A stretch of 64,000 nt of DNA from Strongylocentrotus droebachiensis (lineage: Eukaryota; Echinodermata; Echinoidea; Camarodonta; Strongylocentrotidae), in assembly GCA_035222895.1 (NCBI GenBank), contig JAVYIG010000037.1, forward strand, positions 868,001 through 932,000. The letters are read 5' to 3'. Shown here one piece after another: positions 1 through 10,150 of this stretch (the stretch's first letter is position 1; every line of letters starts with the position of its first letter). The notes beneath the pieces were generated by a model. That model had not been told where the DNA came from. It worked only from the letters and a program-made list of their open reading frames with translations, and searched no databases. The translations under genes and the position numbers were made by a program.

Positions 1-194
1 CCAAGGGGGTGAGAGGTAGCGAGGTCCGTTAACACTTAGCGACGTGACTCACTATAACACTGACATGACTGTGAACAGGTAGATAAAATAACCTCAGTCA
101 AAACCTGTGTTCACACGAGACCGTTATAAGGCTTGTTCATATACGTAATAAACGATTTCAAGGGCGGGCAAAATTTTCAACAAACCACACTCCA

Positions 195-350
195 GGGGGG
201 CGTTTCACAAAACTTGTCATCAGTGACAAATGACAGTTTTTTGTTATACATGTAAGCTACTGAAATCCTTGCTTCTGATTGGTTATCAGCAGATTTGTCA
301 CTGTTGTTTGTCATTTGTCATTGAAAACAGGCTTTGAAAAACAAGCCCCA
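195..350. repeat. Foldback element, TTTCACAAAACTTGTC family
   Basis: Left arm starts GGGGGCGTTTCACAAAACTT and the inverted right arm ends in TTTGAAAAACAAGCCCC. The core contains CTACTGAAATCCTTGCTTCT, which recurs in related foldbacks near 45.7 and 52.8 kb. It is non-coding; the family is judged from shared ends and core. Confidence 0.6.
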
Positions 351-734
351 GAAGTGGACTTTTTCATTTCGTTGTTTGTGGGTTTTTGTGTCCATTGACA
401 AAACAATGTAATGTGAGAAAAGTCAATGATTTTGCTTGCAGTGGAAATTTATACATCTTTTCTCAATTTACGTTTACAAACGGTTGTGTGAACTTGACTA
501 GAGTTTGACATAACAGGTAACATAACTCTTGTCTGAGAGTAAGTGTAAAGAGGAAAGAGAGGAAGGAAGGACTCGTTTAAAGAAGGAAAACCAAATCAGA
601 TAAGGAGAGTGAGAAGGAGAGTGAGAAGGAGTGGGTTATGAAAGAGAGGCAGGTGGCTGCTGGCTGCTAACGAGAAAAGACAGTGGGTGATTTAACAGTC
701 ATTAGTAATTGGTTAGTGCCTTGGTCACACCGAC

Positions 735-825
735 GAGACCCGACACCAGACCCGACACTAGACCGACACCAGACCGACACCAGACCCGATACCAGACCAG
801 ATACCAGACCGACACCAGACCGAAA
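735..825. repeat. Minisatellite of GACACCAGACC units
   Basis: About eight imperfect copies of an 11-bp unit related to GACACCAGACC. An ORF through it yields a DTRPDTRP-type repeat, which is a by-product of the repeat and not evidence of a gene. Confidence 0.75.
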
Positions 826-985
826 AAACAATCACATTACCCTAATGACAAACAATTGGTCAGTCTTTAGTCGGTTTGTCAGTGTGTCTGAGGAGTCATT
901 GAGATACAGAGAACGGGAGTTTTTCAAAACAGACCTGTTTACTAATGTCTTTAAATGTATGCATGTTTATCACCAAAACCACTAA

Positions 986-2440
986 TTACAAATTATTTGA
1001 TTCATGTGATGTGCATGATAGTATCCACTTAGCTACATTCACTGTTGCTATGTTGGGCTAGCCTCTAGCAAGCTTTTGGGTTTTCCATGAGAAACTTTGG
1101 TTCAAAATGTATGCATAAAATAAGTAAACAGGACTATTATTTTGTTGAAGATATAAAGAAGGGAGGGTAATACATTTGTTGCACTTGTTACACAATGTTT
1201 TACTTGACTTTTCAAAAAACAGAATGCCTTGCATAAATCCCCACTTTGCAGACGCTGTAACAAATAGGAGGAAACTAAAATTGACTAATTTCCTGAAAGG
1301 TCATTAACACAGATAAACACACAAGGCTCCTGTAAGTGTAAAATGTTGTGGTCTTCTTTATGGAATGATAGTCCAAAACAATTTTTGGAATGCCTTCAAC
1401 CTACAAGTTGAGGGAAGTCTGAAATCTCAAGATTTCTGAGAGAAAAAATGTAAACAAGTCCATAATAATCAGACATAAAAACTCTGAATTTGAATGCCCC
1501 CTAATAGTACATGTCAAAGACCTTATAAGACTTAAACCTTTGGACTTAAAGGCTTGGTTTGACAGTTTGACATTGCTCTTGGTTGCTGCATTCTTAATTC
1601 TGTAATTCCACTTGTATTTAGTCAGTTTTTCCACGTCCATATTCTGAGCACTGAACAATTTCTCAACTCTATCCTGGGACCACAAACTACATCTAATTCT
1701 TTAAAGTGCGACTGCACTACTTGTAGCTACTTGCCCCCTCTATATAGCAAACAAGCCTAAATAGTACCTGTTGGTCCCCCATGATCCCCTTTTTCTTATA
1801 TTAATTGAGAGCTGATTTGATGAGATAACCACCTGTCAGTGACCTTGCAGGGAGGTCTTATCCCTCCTGGCTAAACGAGGGCAGACAGGCTTTAAACTAA
1901 CCCTAAACCTAATCAGAGATCCAACTGACACTTTACTTCTAATATAATTTATTTGGTAAAAAAAACTAATAAAGGCCAGAGCAATTCGTCACAGCATATT
2001 ATCAGAGCACCGGAATTCCTTCATGTTTCCTTCATGTCAGTGAAATTCCAAGGTGCTATTTTTGTAGATCAATGTTAAGCATTTCCCTTAAATCTTCAAA
2101 CTTTTCTTCTGAATATTTTTGTCAACATTGATCTGGGCCAATCTTCACCAAATGTCTTTCCATTTCCTTCCAATAACACTTTTTTTCTTTGTTTGACCTT
2201 TCTCAAAATATTACACAGTCCACAATGTACCTTACATCATTATGATACCGAGTGTTTATAAGAACAAAAGCAGTGTAGTCTGGGTACTGGGCAGATTGAA
2301 TTTGTTACACCTGTCAATTATAATCACTTCTTCTTTATTTTTACTGAAGTAGAAAAACTGGAAAATCAATCTCATAATTAGCTGCTTCTCTCCACTAGGT
2401 TCATGTAGAAGGGATAGTCTGGGTTCTCCAGACTCTGTTG
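986..2440. other. No gene recognised
   Basis: AT-rich sequence without a convincing coding segment on either strand. A 94-codon minus ORF at 1401-1685 has no recognisable motif and no good splice context. If the minus-strand gene beginning at 4229 is real, this stretch would be intron. Confidence 0.5.
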
Positions 2441-2535
2441 AACTCCTTATTATGACAAAGGGGAAAGTCTTGCTCGGTCTGGTAGAAAGACTGTTAAAAA
2501 GTAATCAAGAGTTGAGTAACAAGGACCACCAGAAG

Positions 2536-3082
2536 GAAGACAGGAAGGAAGGACACATTGAGGATAGAGAGAGGGGGTGGAGAGAGAGAGAGAGGGAGAG
2601 AGAGAGAGGGAGAGAGAGAGAGGGAGAGGGAGAGAAAGAGAGCGAGGGGGAGAGAGAGAGAGAGAGAGAGGGAGAGACAATAAGAAAGAGACATACTGAC
2701 ATGCAGAAAGAGACACAGAGAAGACGAAAAAACATGATAGGGCCCAGGGAATGGATAGTGATAGAGAGAAGGAAAGAGAAAGAGATAGAGAGAGGCTGAC
2801 AGAACAAGGGAGACAAGGAAAGAAGAGTGAAAGAGAGTGAGAACAGAGTGAGGAAACTCTAGGAAAGAGAGAAAAATAAACAAAAACACTTTGGGAGAGA
2901 GAATAATAGAAAGGGAGAATGAGGAAAGGGAAAGGAGAAATGGGACTCTAGAAGAAAGAGAGAGTGTGAGAAAAACAAGTTATAGTGAGAAAGCAAAGAA
3001 GAGAGAGTAGGAGAGAAAACATGGGAAGGACAGCACAGAGAGGGAGAAAGAGAAAGAGATAGTGAGAGAGAGGAAATGCACT
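2536..3082 (+). repeat. GA-rich polypurine tract
   Basis: About 550 bp almost entirely of purines, with pure GAGA cores at 2578-2680 and scattered AAAGAGA units. The long ORFs on both strands, rich in Arg/Glu or Ser/Leu, are artefacts of this composition. Confidence 0.9.
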
Positions 3083-3317
3083 CGTAAGTGTCAATAGTGT
3101 CATAGGAAAAAGCTCTCATGTAACAGGTAGCTCTCCAATTAACACCTGCTACAGGTGCAAAGCTTTTAAGATTGGTCATCACATCATTCTTGCAGTTACT
3201 CATTATACATGTATGCACCATCTTCCTATACATGGTTTAATGAAAATTGGATGCATTGGTATACTCATTCAACTGACTGATCCAGCAAATGGATTCATGA
3301 ATGGTGAATTGATTGCA

Positions 3318-3480
3318 TTCATTGGTTGGTTGGTTGATTGATTGATTGATTGATTGAATGGTTGACTGATTGGTTGATTGATTGGTTGATTGATTGATTG
3401 ATTGATCGATTGGTTGATTGGTGGGCTGCTTGATTCATTCATTTGTTGATTTGTTTAAAAGATTGAATGATTGATTCATT
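3318..3480. repeat. (ATTG)n microsatellite
   Basis: Imperfect ATTG/GATT repeats, purest at 3335-3355 and 3385-3410. A CT-rich microsatellite follows at 3568-3650. No coding signal lies between these and 3960. Confidence 0.85.
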
Positions 3481-4026
3481 CATAAACTAATCTTGTAAGT
3501 AAATAATTAAATCAGTTATTAGTCAGACAATGAACCACTTGATGACTATTTTTGTCTTTTTGTTCTCCCCCTCTCTCTCTCTCTCTCTCTTTCACTCTCC
3601 CTATCTCTATCCCTATCTCTAGTGCTATCTCTCTCTATCTCTCTGTCACTTGTATTTATATGATTAATGTCAGGAAATTTCTAGGGTTTGTCAATTTTTA
3701 GAAATTATAATTGACTCAATTAATAAACAAAAATATATGGGGTCTAAATTGAAGTCTATAAATAAAAAGTTTTTGAGTCTTTCTTTCTTCTGTTACTTAT
3801 GACATAGATCTACAATATTATATAAACCTTTAGACTTTCAAAAAAAAAAGGAATGGCTATTCTTTCATTTTCTGTTTTGTCCAACTTGGCTTTCTAAAGC
3901 AAAATACCAATCAAAATCATGGATTAGACAGAAACCATGGATCAAGTAGAAGTAGACCAACTGTCAGAAAAATGTCACAGACGATAATTGCAATCTTTCT
4001 TTTTCACAAAATGTTGAAGGCCTTAC

Positions 4027-4229
4027 CTGACTGAAGTGGCAGACACATATCTTGCGTTCACAAGTCCTGTCGTGGTATGTCCATATAACCGTTGAGCGTT
4101 GGATGTATAGGTGGGAATTGATACAAAAATACAGAAAACACCAACAAGAACACAATTCAGACGCAGCATACTACTTCTAGCAGTTCTACCAAGGCCGCCT
4201 ACCGCGGAACCCCGGGGTAGCAGCACCAT
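4027..4229 (-). CDS. Probable first coding exon, signal-anchor protein (partial gene)
   Basis: An open reading frame from ATG at 4229 ends at a consensus splice donor (CAG|GTAAGG, exon end 4027) in phase 2. It encodes 67 complete codons. A second Met lies at codon 21, directly before a hydrophobic stretch (LNCVLVGVFCIFVSIP, about residues 25-40) that looks like a signal peptide or type II membrane anchor. The segment after it is polar (residues 45-67). This layout is common in Golgi enzymes and secreted proteins, but nothing identifies the family. A CpG-rich stretch just upstream could be its promoter. Downstream exons would lie at lower coordinates or outside the window and I did not find them. 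The donor and hydrophobic segment are seen; the gene itself is inference. Confidence 0.4.
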
Positions 4230-4479
4230 CGTGGCACCGCTGAGGAGGGTTCAATCTTTCAGAAAGTTTTTGTCCTCCAAGACGAGACGCAAAATTCGTT
4301 TTCCACAAACGGCAAACAAATATTACTCAAACTGTTAAATCCCCGTCACTGTGAATCCTCTAATAATTATCCATAGAATGGAAGGATCTATCTTGAAAGC
4401 AAAGCGATACAAATATGATCCATTGTTCTTCGAGTACGAATCCAGAAACTCCAGTTCCGAAAGTTCCTCTGCTCTAGCT

Positions 4480-4610
4480 AGAAGTGCAATGCCAATGAAT
4501 AAAGCGAGAAGAGTCTGATCGAAAGCGCATGGTTTTCGCGATCTCCGCACCGGTCGTCTGCTCTGCGCTCACGCGCAACGGCCGTGCACTTGCATCAGTC
4601 GTTGAGATTA
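4480..4610 (-). promoter_or_regulatory. CpG-rich segment, possible promoter
   Basis: A local concentration of CpG (CGCGATCTCCGCACCGGTCG and neighbours) stands out in otherwise AT-rich DNA. It lies about 250-380 bp upstream, on the minus strand, of the candidate first exon at 4229. No TATA box was identified. An ORF through it (4335-4550) shows no motif. Confidence 0.3.
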
Positions 4611-5119
4611 AAATATATATCCAGCGCTTTATAATTTGGTTTAGTAACAAACAATGGGAAAAAGTGGATAATTGTTTATATGACGTGAGGTTTTTCTGCA
4701 GCTCGTAAATTCGTAAATAAAATTTTCATTCTAACGTCAAAGCTTTGTTAACCAGTCGTTGCTAGTAGCTTGATCGAGGCATTCGCATAAGTATCAAGGT
4801 TTGCCAGACATGGTGAGAAAAGCATCAAGTAACATGAAGGATATTCCAAATCAGAATAAGTGTGGCGTAGCTCGGGGCAAGGGGTATGTGCTTTATTGTT
4901 TTAGATTGAAATAAGGGTCAAAACGGCCAATGAGGGGCAGAAATTGTACATGACAGTAATCCCCAAATTGCGTTTTCAACTTTGAAGGCATTGCGTGACA
5001 TTTTAACTGATTGATGACTGTTCTTTACTGTCACTGTGTCACATGCCGAAACTTTTTTTGTGTGTGTCTCATTATTTTTGATTAAACAAAATTGGGCTCT
5101 AACCGACAAATAAGGGCAT

Positions 5120-5640
5120 GGGCGTCAATCATGGCATGGACGTTCCCCCCCCCCCCCCCCAATTCTCAAGGGTGGTGGACACAATATCAAATGCCCCCCC
5201 CCCCCCCCGTTTTTGACCTCCTTCATCATGAAGCTTAAGTATTGCACTGTAACTCTCATATCCCTGGTATGACCAAACCCTGAGTTCCGTTGCCCGTGGC
5301 CAGGCGCTTAGGCAGTAGGGGGGGGGGGGGTGGTTGAAATCACCCTCAATTTTGTTTATGTGTGTGATTTTTGAAGACCCCCCCCCTAATTATTTTTTAA
5401 AAAAATTAAATTAAAAAAAATGTTATAGGGATACCCCAAAAAGTGACCTTATACCCGCCCCCCCCCCCCCCCCTGAGTCGTTGCGTAATTTTTTGATTTG
5501 TTGCGAAATTGTTTAGACAAAAAAATAATATTAATAAATTAGCCCCGGAAGCTCAGGGTTTTAGGCATTAAATTACGGTCAGATAAGCGTTTTTAGATAC
5601 CTTATTTGTGACACTATGAGGTCACTAATTAGCAGGGGTC
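5120..5640. repeat. Cluster of poly-C/poly-G runs in repeat debris
   Basis: Homopolymer C or G runs of about 10-15 bases occur near 5147, 5196, 5321, 5380 and 5458. A unit GCTCAGGGTTTTAGGCATTA followed by an ATTACGGTCAG motif at 5560-5585 recurs at 5894 and 18117, so this is an interspersed family. No coding signal. Confidence 0.65.
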
Positions 5641-5651
5641 CAGGGCTGAGC

Positions 5652-5878
5652 CAGGCGCGGATCCAGGATTTCTTAGGGGAGGGGGCCCTTTTTTTTCTTT
5701 TTTTTTTTTGCTCCCGAAAATTTGAAAATCGCGCCGGCCGAAAATTCGCTCAGTGGGGGGGGAGGGGGGGGGGGGTTGTGAGCACATTTTGTTTTGGCCC
5801 TCGGAAATTTGAAAAATTGCACCCCATCCCCCCCCCCCCCCTCGAGCGCACGGGGGGGGGGGCCTGAATCCGCCACTG
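5652..5878. mobile_element. hAT-like miniature element with 8-bp target duplication
   Basis: A 227-bp unit begins CAGGCGCGGATCCAGG and ends TGAATCCGCCACTG, which are imperfect inverted ends. It is flanked on both sides by the exact octamer GGCTGAGC (5644-5651 and 5879-5886). Eight-base duplications and CAG...CTG ends are typical of hAT transposons. The interior is mostly G/C and T homopolymer runs, so it is non-autonomous. Confidence 0.8.
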
Positions 5879-5889
5879 GGCTGAGCCCC

Positions 5890-6100
5890 CTGAAGCTCAG
5901 AGGTTTTAGGCATTTAATTACGGTCAGATGAGCATCCAGTGGCCCGCCTTAGTGCCCTTGGTGGGGTCCAGGGGGCAAAAAAATTCTAGAAAGTGAGGGA
6001 GGCTCGAGTCCCACCCCCACACTTTACTTCTTCTTTTTTTTGGGGGGGGGGGGCAAAAAACGTTCCCCCACTTCGGGCGCATTTGATGGCAAGTCTTGTA
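5890..6100. repeat. Repeat debris with G run
   Basis: Contains a second copy of the GGTTTTAGGCAT / ATTACGGTCAG unit and a G run near 6042. From 6100 to 6660 the sequence is unique-looking and without a recognisable gene. Confidence 0.5.
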
Positions 6101-6664
6101 ACTTGTTGGATTTTAAATAAAAGCGTTTAATAATGACTCCACCTCCAGGACCAGACTTTCTGAGAAGCTAAAAGTGCAAGTTGTGAAATGGGCCAAGACC
6201 AGAAGTTTGGGTTATTGGAACCACTCGAGGTGGCAAGATCTATTTTATGCATTTTAAATTGTCCTACATCTATACATACTATTTTGCTATGATAGCATTT
6301 CCAGACGGGCAGCTTAGTCAAAGATATCAGCAGTTGCCATGGCAACACAACACTAAAACTGGTTTATAAAATGCGTAAAAATGTAGTTGAGAATACTTCA
6401 CCATGAATGAAATTAATGTATTGTAATTTACATCGCTATTCACAACGGTTGTCATGGTTACGACCCCAGAATGGCGTATTTTCAGTAACACTAACATATT
6501 AAACAATATACTCATTCAAGACAAGTTAAAGTCCCTTTCCAAAATAATGGAAAAACTTTATGACTAATCTATCATATAAGCCAATAATATGCGATATAGT
6601 ACCTTCCCATTGTTACCATGGGAACATCAATCAGAGTTATCAAGATGCTCTGTACAGTACTACA

Positions 6665-7306
6665 GTGTGAGTCAACAAAGAGTTTACACCTAGAAAATTG
6701 CTAACTATTCTAAAAATCATCTGTGAACAGTAAATGATTATACATCTTATGAAAGAGTGTTTTATCCCAAATCATTTGGTATCATTTTTGTGTGGTATGT
6801 GTTCACGCTTGGATGAACATGGGGCACTGTTTGCGAGAGTGTAAAAATCGATTTGCGCCAAAGTTGCTTGTGTGATGTTTGAATAAAACGATTGGGATTT
6901 GGGTATTAATTCGGTCTTTGCAGATCCAAATAACATCCCTAGCAAAATTAATCATGCCACACATATCAAATATCAACGGGCATTTGTGCGCGTGTGTGTG
7001 TTTGTTTGTGACTTTGCTTCTGCAAAAAGCATATGAAATTCATTTCATTTGATACATTCAATTCATTATCTCACTCCGCTAATCCCAACATACATGCTGT
7101 AGGCATCACTTTGGCGCAAGCCGATTTTTGCACTCTCGCAAACAATGCCTCATGTTCATCAGAGCGTGAACACATACCACACAAAAATGATACCAAATGA
7201 TTTGGGATAAAACACTTTTTCCTAAGATGTATAATAATTTACTGTTCATAGATGATTTTTAAAATAATTAGCAATTTTCTAGGTGTAAACTTTTGTTGAC
7301 TCACAC
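6665..7306. mobile_element. Large foldback element, arms about 200 bp
   Basis: The left arm starts GTGTGAGTCAACAAAGAGTT and runs to about 6875. The right arm, from about 7100, is its reverse complement and ends TTGTTGACTCACAC. Shared inner motifs include GTTCACGCTTGGATGAACAT and its inverse. The roughly 230-bp centre is unpaired. There is no transposase frame. Confidence 0.8.
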
Positions 7307-7564
7307 GGTATGACATATTTTAGCTATGTCTTGGGGTTGGAGAGGTGTTGAAAGTTCATTTTGATGTTTACACCCGGGTTTTTTAAGCACAGGGAACACA
7401 GCTAAAGCATTATTTTGGACATTAACAAGGACATCACAGCTAATTTGCATAAATTTGCGGGAAAATAAGAGCAAAATGACCATAAAAGTAGTCTGCCACT
7501 GCATATTACCAAGCTGTTTCTTAGGATTGAGAAAGATAGAACATTGTGATGAGTACATTAGATG

Positions 7565-9211
7565 CAGGGGCGGTCGAGCGACTTCCAAAGTGGGGGGGGG
7601 GGCACCAACAAAAAAGGGCACTTTCTGAAGAAAAAAGAGCACCTACAGTGGGAAATCTCAAAGCGAAAATATACAATTTTTTAGACATTGGTACATACCC
7701 CTGCATTGTAATTACATTATCAGGGATGATTTCAATATTTGTTTCTCTTCATACATCAAGATATCGCTTAAGCATCATACTTTACAGTTGGGTGGGATGT
7801 CTGAATATGCATTTACGAGCGAGCGAAGCGAGCGAGAAAAATTTTAAAGATCTGCGAGGTCGCAGTGCGAAAAATTACATCTTATAAAGAGGAAAAAAGC
7901 CAATCGTGATGGGGTTATAAGCACATTCTCTTAACGGAAGACTGAAAAGACCTTTGATAACTAACATAATTATATCATCTTTAAATGCGAGCGAGCGCAG
8001 CGAGCAAACTTTGGGGGAAATTGCTCTTAGTCGCTTTAAATAAGGGGCATGTTTAATGATTTCATGAAAAGGGGACAATTATCGAAAGGGATAAGACACT
8101 TATTAGAAAAGAAAAGGAGCACGTGTCAAAGTACAAAGGATAATTATAAGAGGTGAACATGAGGCATTTTTTTCACCTGAAAAGAGGCACTCACCTGATG
8201 AAAAAGAGGCGTTTACGAAAATGGGAAATAGGCATTTGTTGACGGAAAAAGGGCACCCATCAGATTTTGATAGGGGCATTTATAAGAGGTGAAAACGGGA
8301 CAGGTCCCTTATTAGAAAGGAAAAGGGGCACGTATCATTATTAAAAAGGGAATTATCAGAGGTGAAAAGAGGCACTGACCAGATATGAAAAGGGGCACTT
8401 ATGAAAATGTAAAAGGGGCACTTATAATAAAGGAAAATGTGCATTTGTTGAATGAAAAGGGGGCACCGTTCAAATTTTAAAAAAGGGCCGTTATGAGAAG
8501 GGGAGGGAGCTTTTTCTTTTTAATGGGGGCACTTATCATAAGGAAAAGGGGCACTTATTAGAAAGGGAAAGCGGTAGTTATGAGAAGGGGAAGGAGCTCT
8601 CTCTTTTTAATGGGGGCACTTATCATAAGGAAAAGGGGCACTTATTAGAAGAAAAAAAGGGGCACATGTTAAAATTAAAGGTGTGCTCATCCGAGTTTAA
8701 AAAAGGGGTAGTTATTAAAAGGAGAAGGGGCACTTCTTACAAAGGAAAAAAGGGGCAGTTGTCAAAGTAAAAGGAGCACCTCTCAGTTTTGAATAGGGCA
8801 ATTATCAGAGGTGAAGGGGGCACTTATCAAAAGTGAAAAGGGGCACTTCTCGTACCTGAAAAGAGGCACTTACTAGAGATTAAAAAGGGCACTTATTAAA
8901 GATAATTTCAAGATTTATGAGAATGGAAAATGGACACTTATTGCAAAGGAAAATGGGAACATGTCGAAGGAAAAGGGGCACGTGTCAAAAATAAAAAGGG
9001 CACTCGTCAGAGGTGAAAAGGGGGAAGGGGCACTTTTATTTAGTAATAGGGGCACTTGTCAAAGTAAAAGGGGCACTTTTCCTATGTAAAAGGGGCACTT
9101 CTTACAAAATAAAAGGGGCACTTTTCCTATGTAAAAAGGGGCACTTTTGGGGTATCTGAAAAAGTGGGGGGGCACTGTGCCCCCCCTGCCCCCCCGGGAG
9201 AACCGCCTCTG
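7565..9211. mobile_element. hAT-like element carrying a GGGGCACTT-type array
   Basis: The unit starts CAGGGGCGGTCGAGCG and ends AACCGCCTCTG. It is flanked by the exact octamer ATTAGATG at 7557-7564 and 9212-9219, giving a 1,647-bp insertion. From about 8090 to 9175 the interior is a degenerate array of purine-rich units resembling AAAAGGGGCACTTAT, spaced about 18-35 bp. G and C runs lie near both ends. No intact transposase frame is visible. Classification as hAT rests on the octamer duplication and the CAG...CTG ends. Confidence 0.8.
8090..9175 (+). repeat. Degenerate tandem array, core GGGGCACTT
   Basis: Dozens of occurrences of GGGCACTT or GGGGCACT are separated by AAAAG-rich spacers and short AT segments such as ATCAGAGGTGA. 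Near-exact longer duplications exist, for example around 8515-8550 and 8590-8650. The array ends inside the enclosing element. Confidence 0.85.
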
Positions 9212-9836
9212 ATTAGATGCCATGAAACTTAATTGGATAGTATGCTATGTTAGAACCAGCACAGATTCATTTGTATGTTATTGTATCAAAACGGTCCTAA
9301 GAATATTACGAACAAGATGACACATGAGTCAAAGGTACTATATGAATGCCAGAAAACTTGTGTCTGTTTATAAAAACGCCCTCTTTGGGCAGAAATTTTA
9401 CATGCTGTTTGCACAAAGTCTCAAAAACTATTTTGTCACATCCTCCCTTTCCTATTTCTGTTTAACTCTCTTTGAAAGGAAGGTGTGATTGAATTTAAGT
9501 ATAGTCCAATTTGACTCATCCCAAAATGTATTCACATTCTTAAAGCCAGAAAAAACAGTATAAATTATGTTTTTGAGACTTTTACATTGACTGTTTAAAA
9601 TTATTTAACTAATATAATCTATCAAGTACATCTTCGAGTTACCCACAACTGTCCTTTCCATGTGATTTGGAAGTTTAAGCCTACCGAAAGTTGCCACCAC
9701 AACCATGCCACAACTTTGCTAATGTCAGCTTATTTTGTCAATTGGATACTGGTGATTTGTGGTAAAAAGCTCACACACAATCACAGGTCGCCGACTCTTC
9801 TTTTGTCTGCAACAACACCTCTCTTTGTTTCATCCT

Positions 9837-10150
9837 GGGGGGTGTTTCACAAAGATCCTAAGTTGAACTTATATCTAAGTTGGACTTAAAAATCATGGAA
9901 AGCCGTTAGCATCTTTAAAAATATTTTGTAAAAGATATTTTAAAAGGCATAAATTGTTGATTCAAATCATTCATATTTTTTACTATCATGGGAGATTTCA
10001 TATTCTCGATGTGGAATTTATGAAAAGTTAAAAATACTTGAATTTTCGCTTTTGAATATATTTTATTTTAAGACTACAAATGGCTCTCCATAATTTTTAA
10101 GTCCAACTTAGAGATAAGTTCAACTTATGATCTTTGTGAAACACCCCCGG
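9837..10150. mobile_element. Miniature inverted-repeat element, TTTCACAAAGATC ends
   Basis: The left arm begins GGGGTGTTTCACAAAGATCC and includes AAGTTGGACTTAAAAAT. The right arm is its inverse, ending GATCTTTGTGAAACACCCC. Arms are about 60 bp around a 190-bp AT-rich centre. No coding content. Confidence 0.75.

Noticed and set aside
2450-3233. ORFs of 88-131 codons in the GA tract
   Set aside because: Ser/Leu or Arg/Glu low-complexity translations of a purine tract; not genes.
8090-9175. CRISPR-like array
   Set aside because: Repeats are degenerate, unevenly spaced and inside a eukaryotic transposon-like unit.
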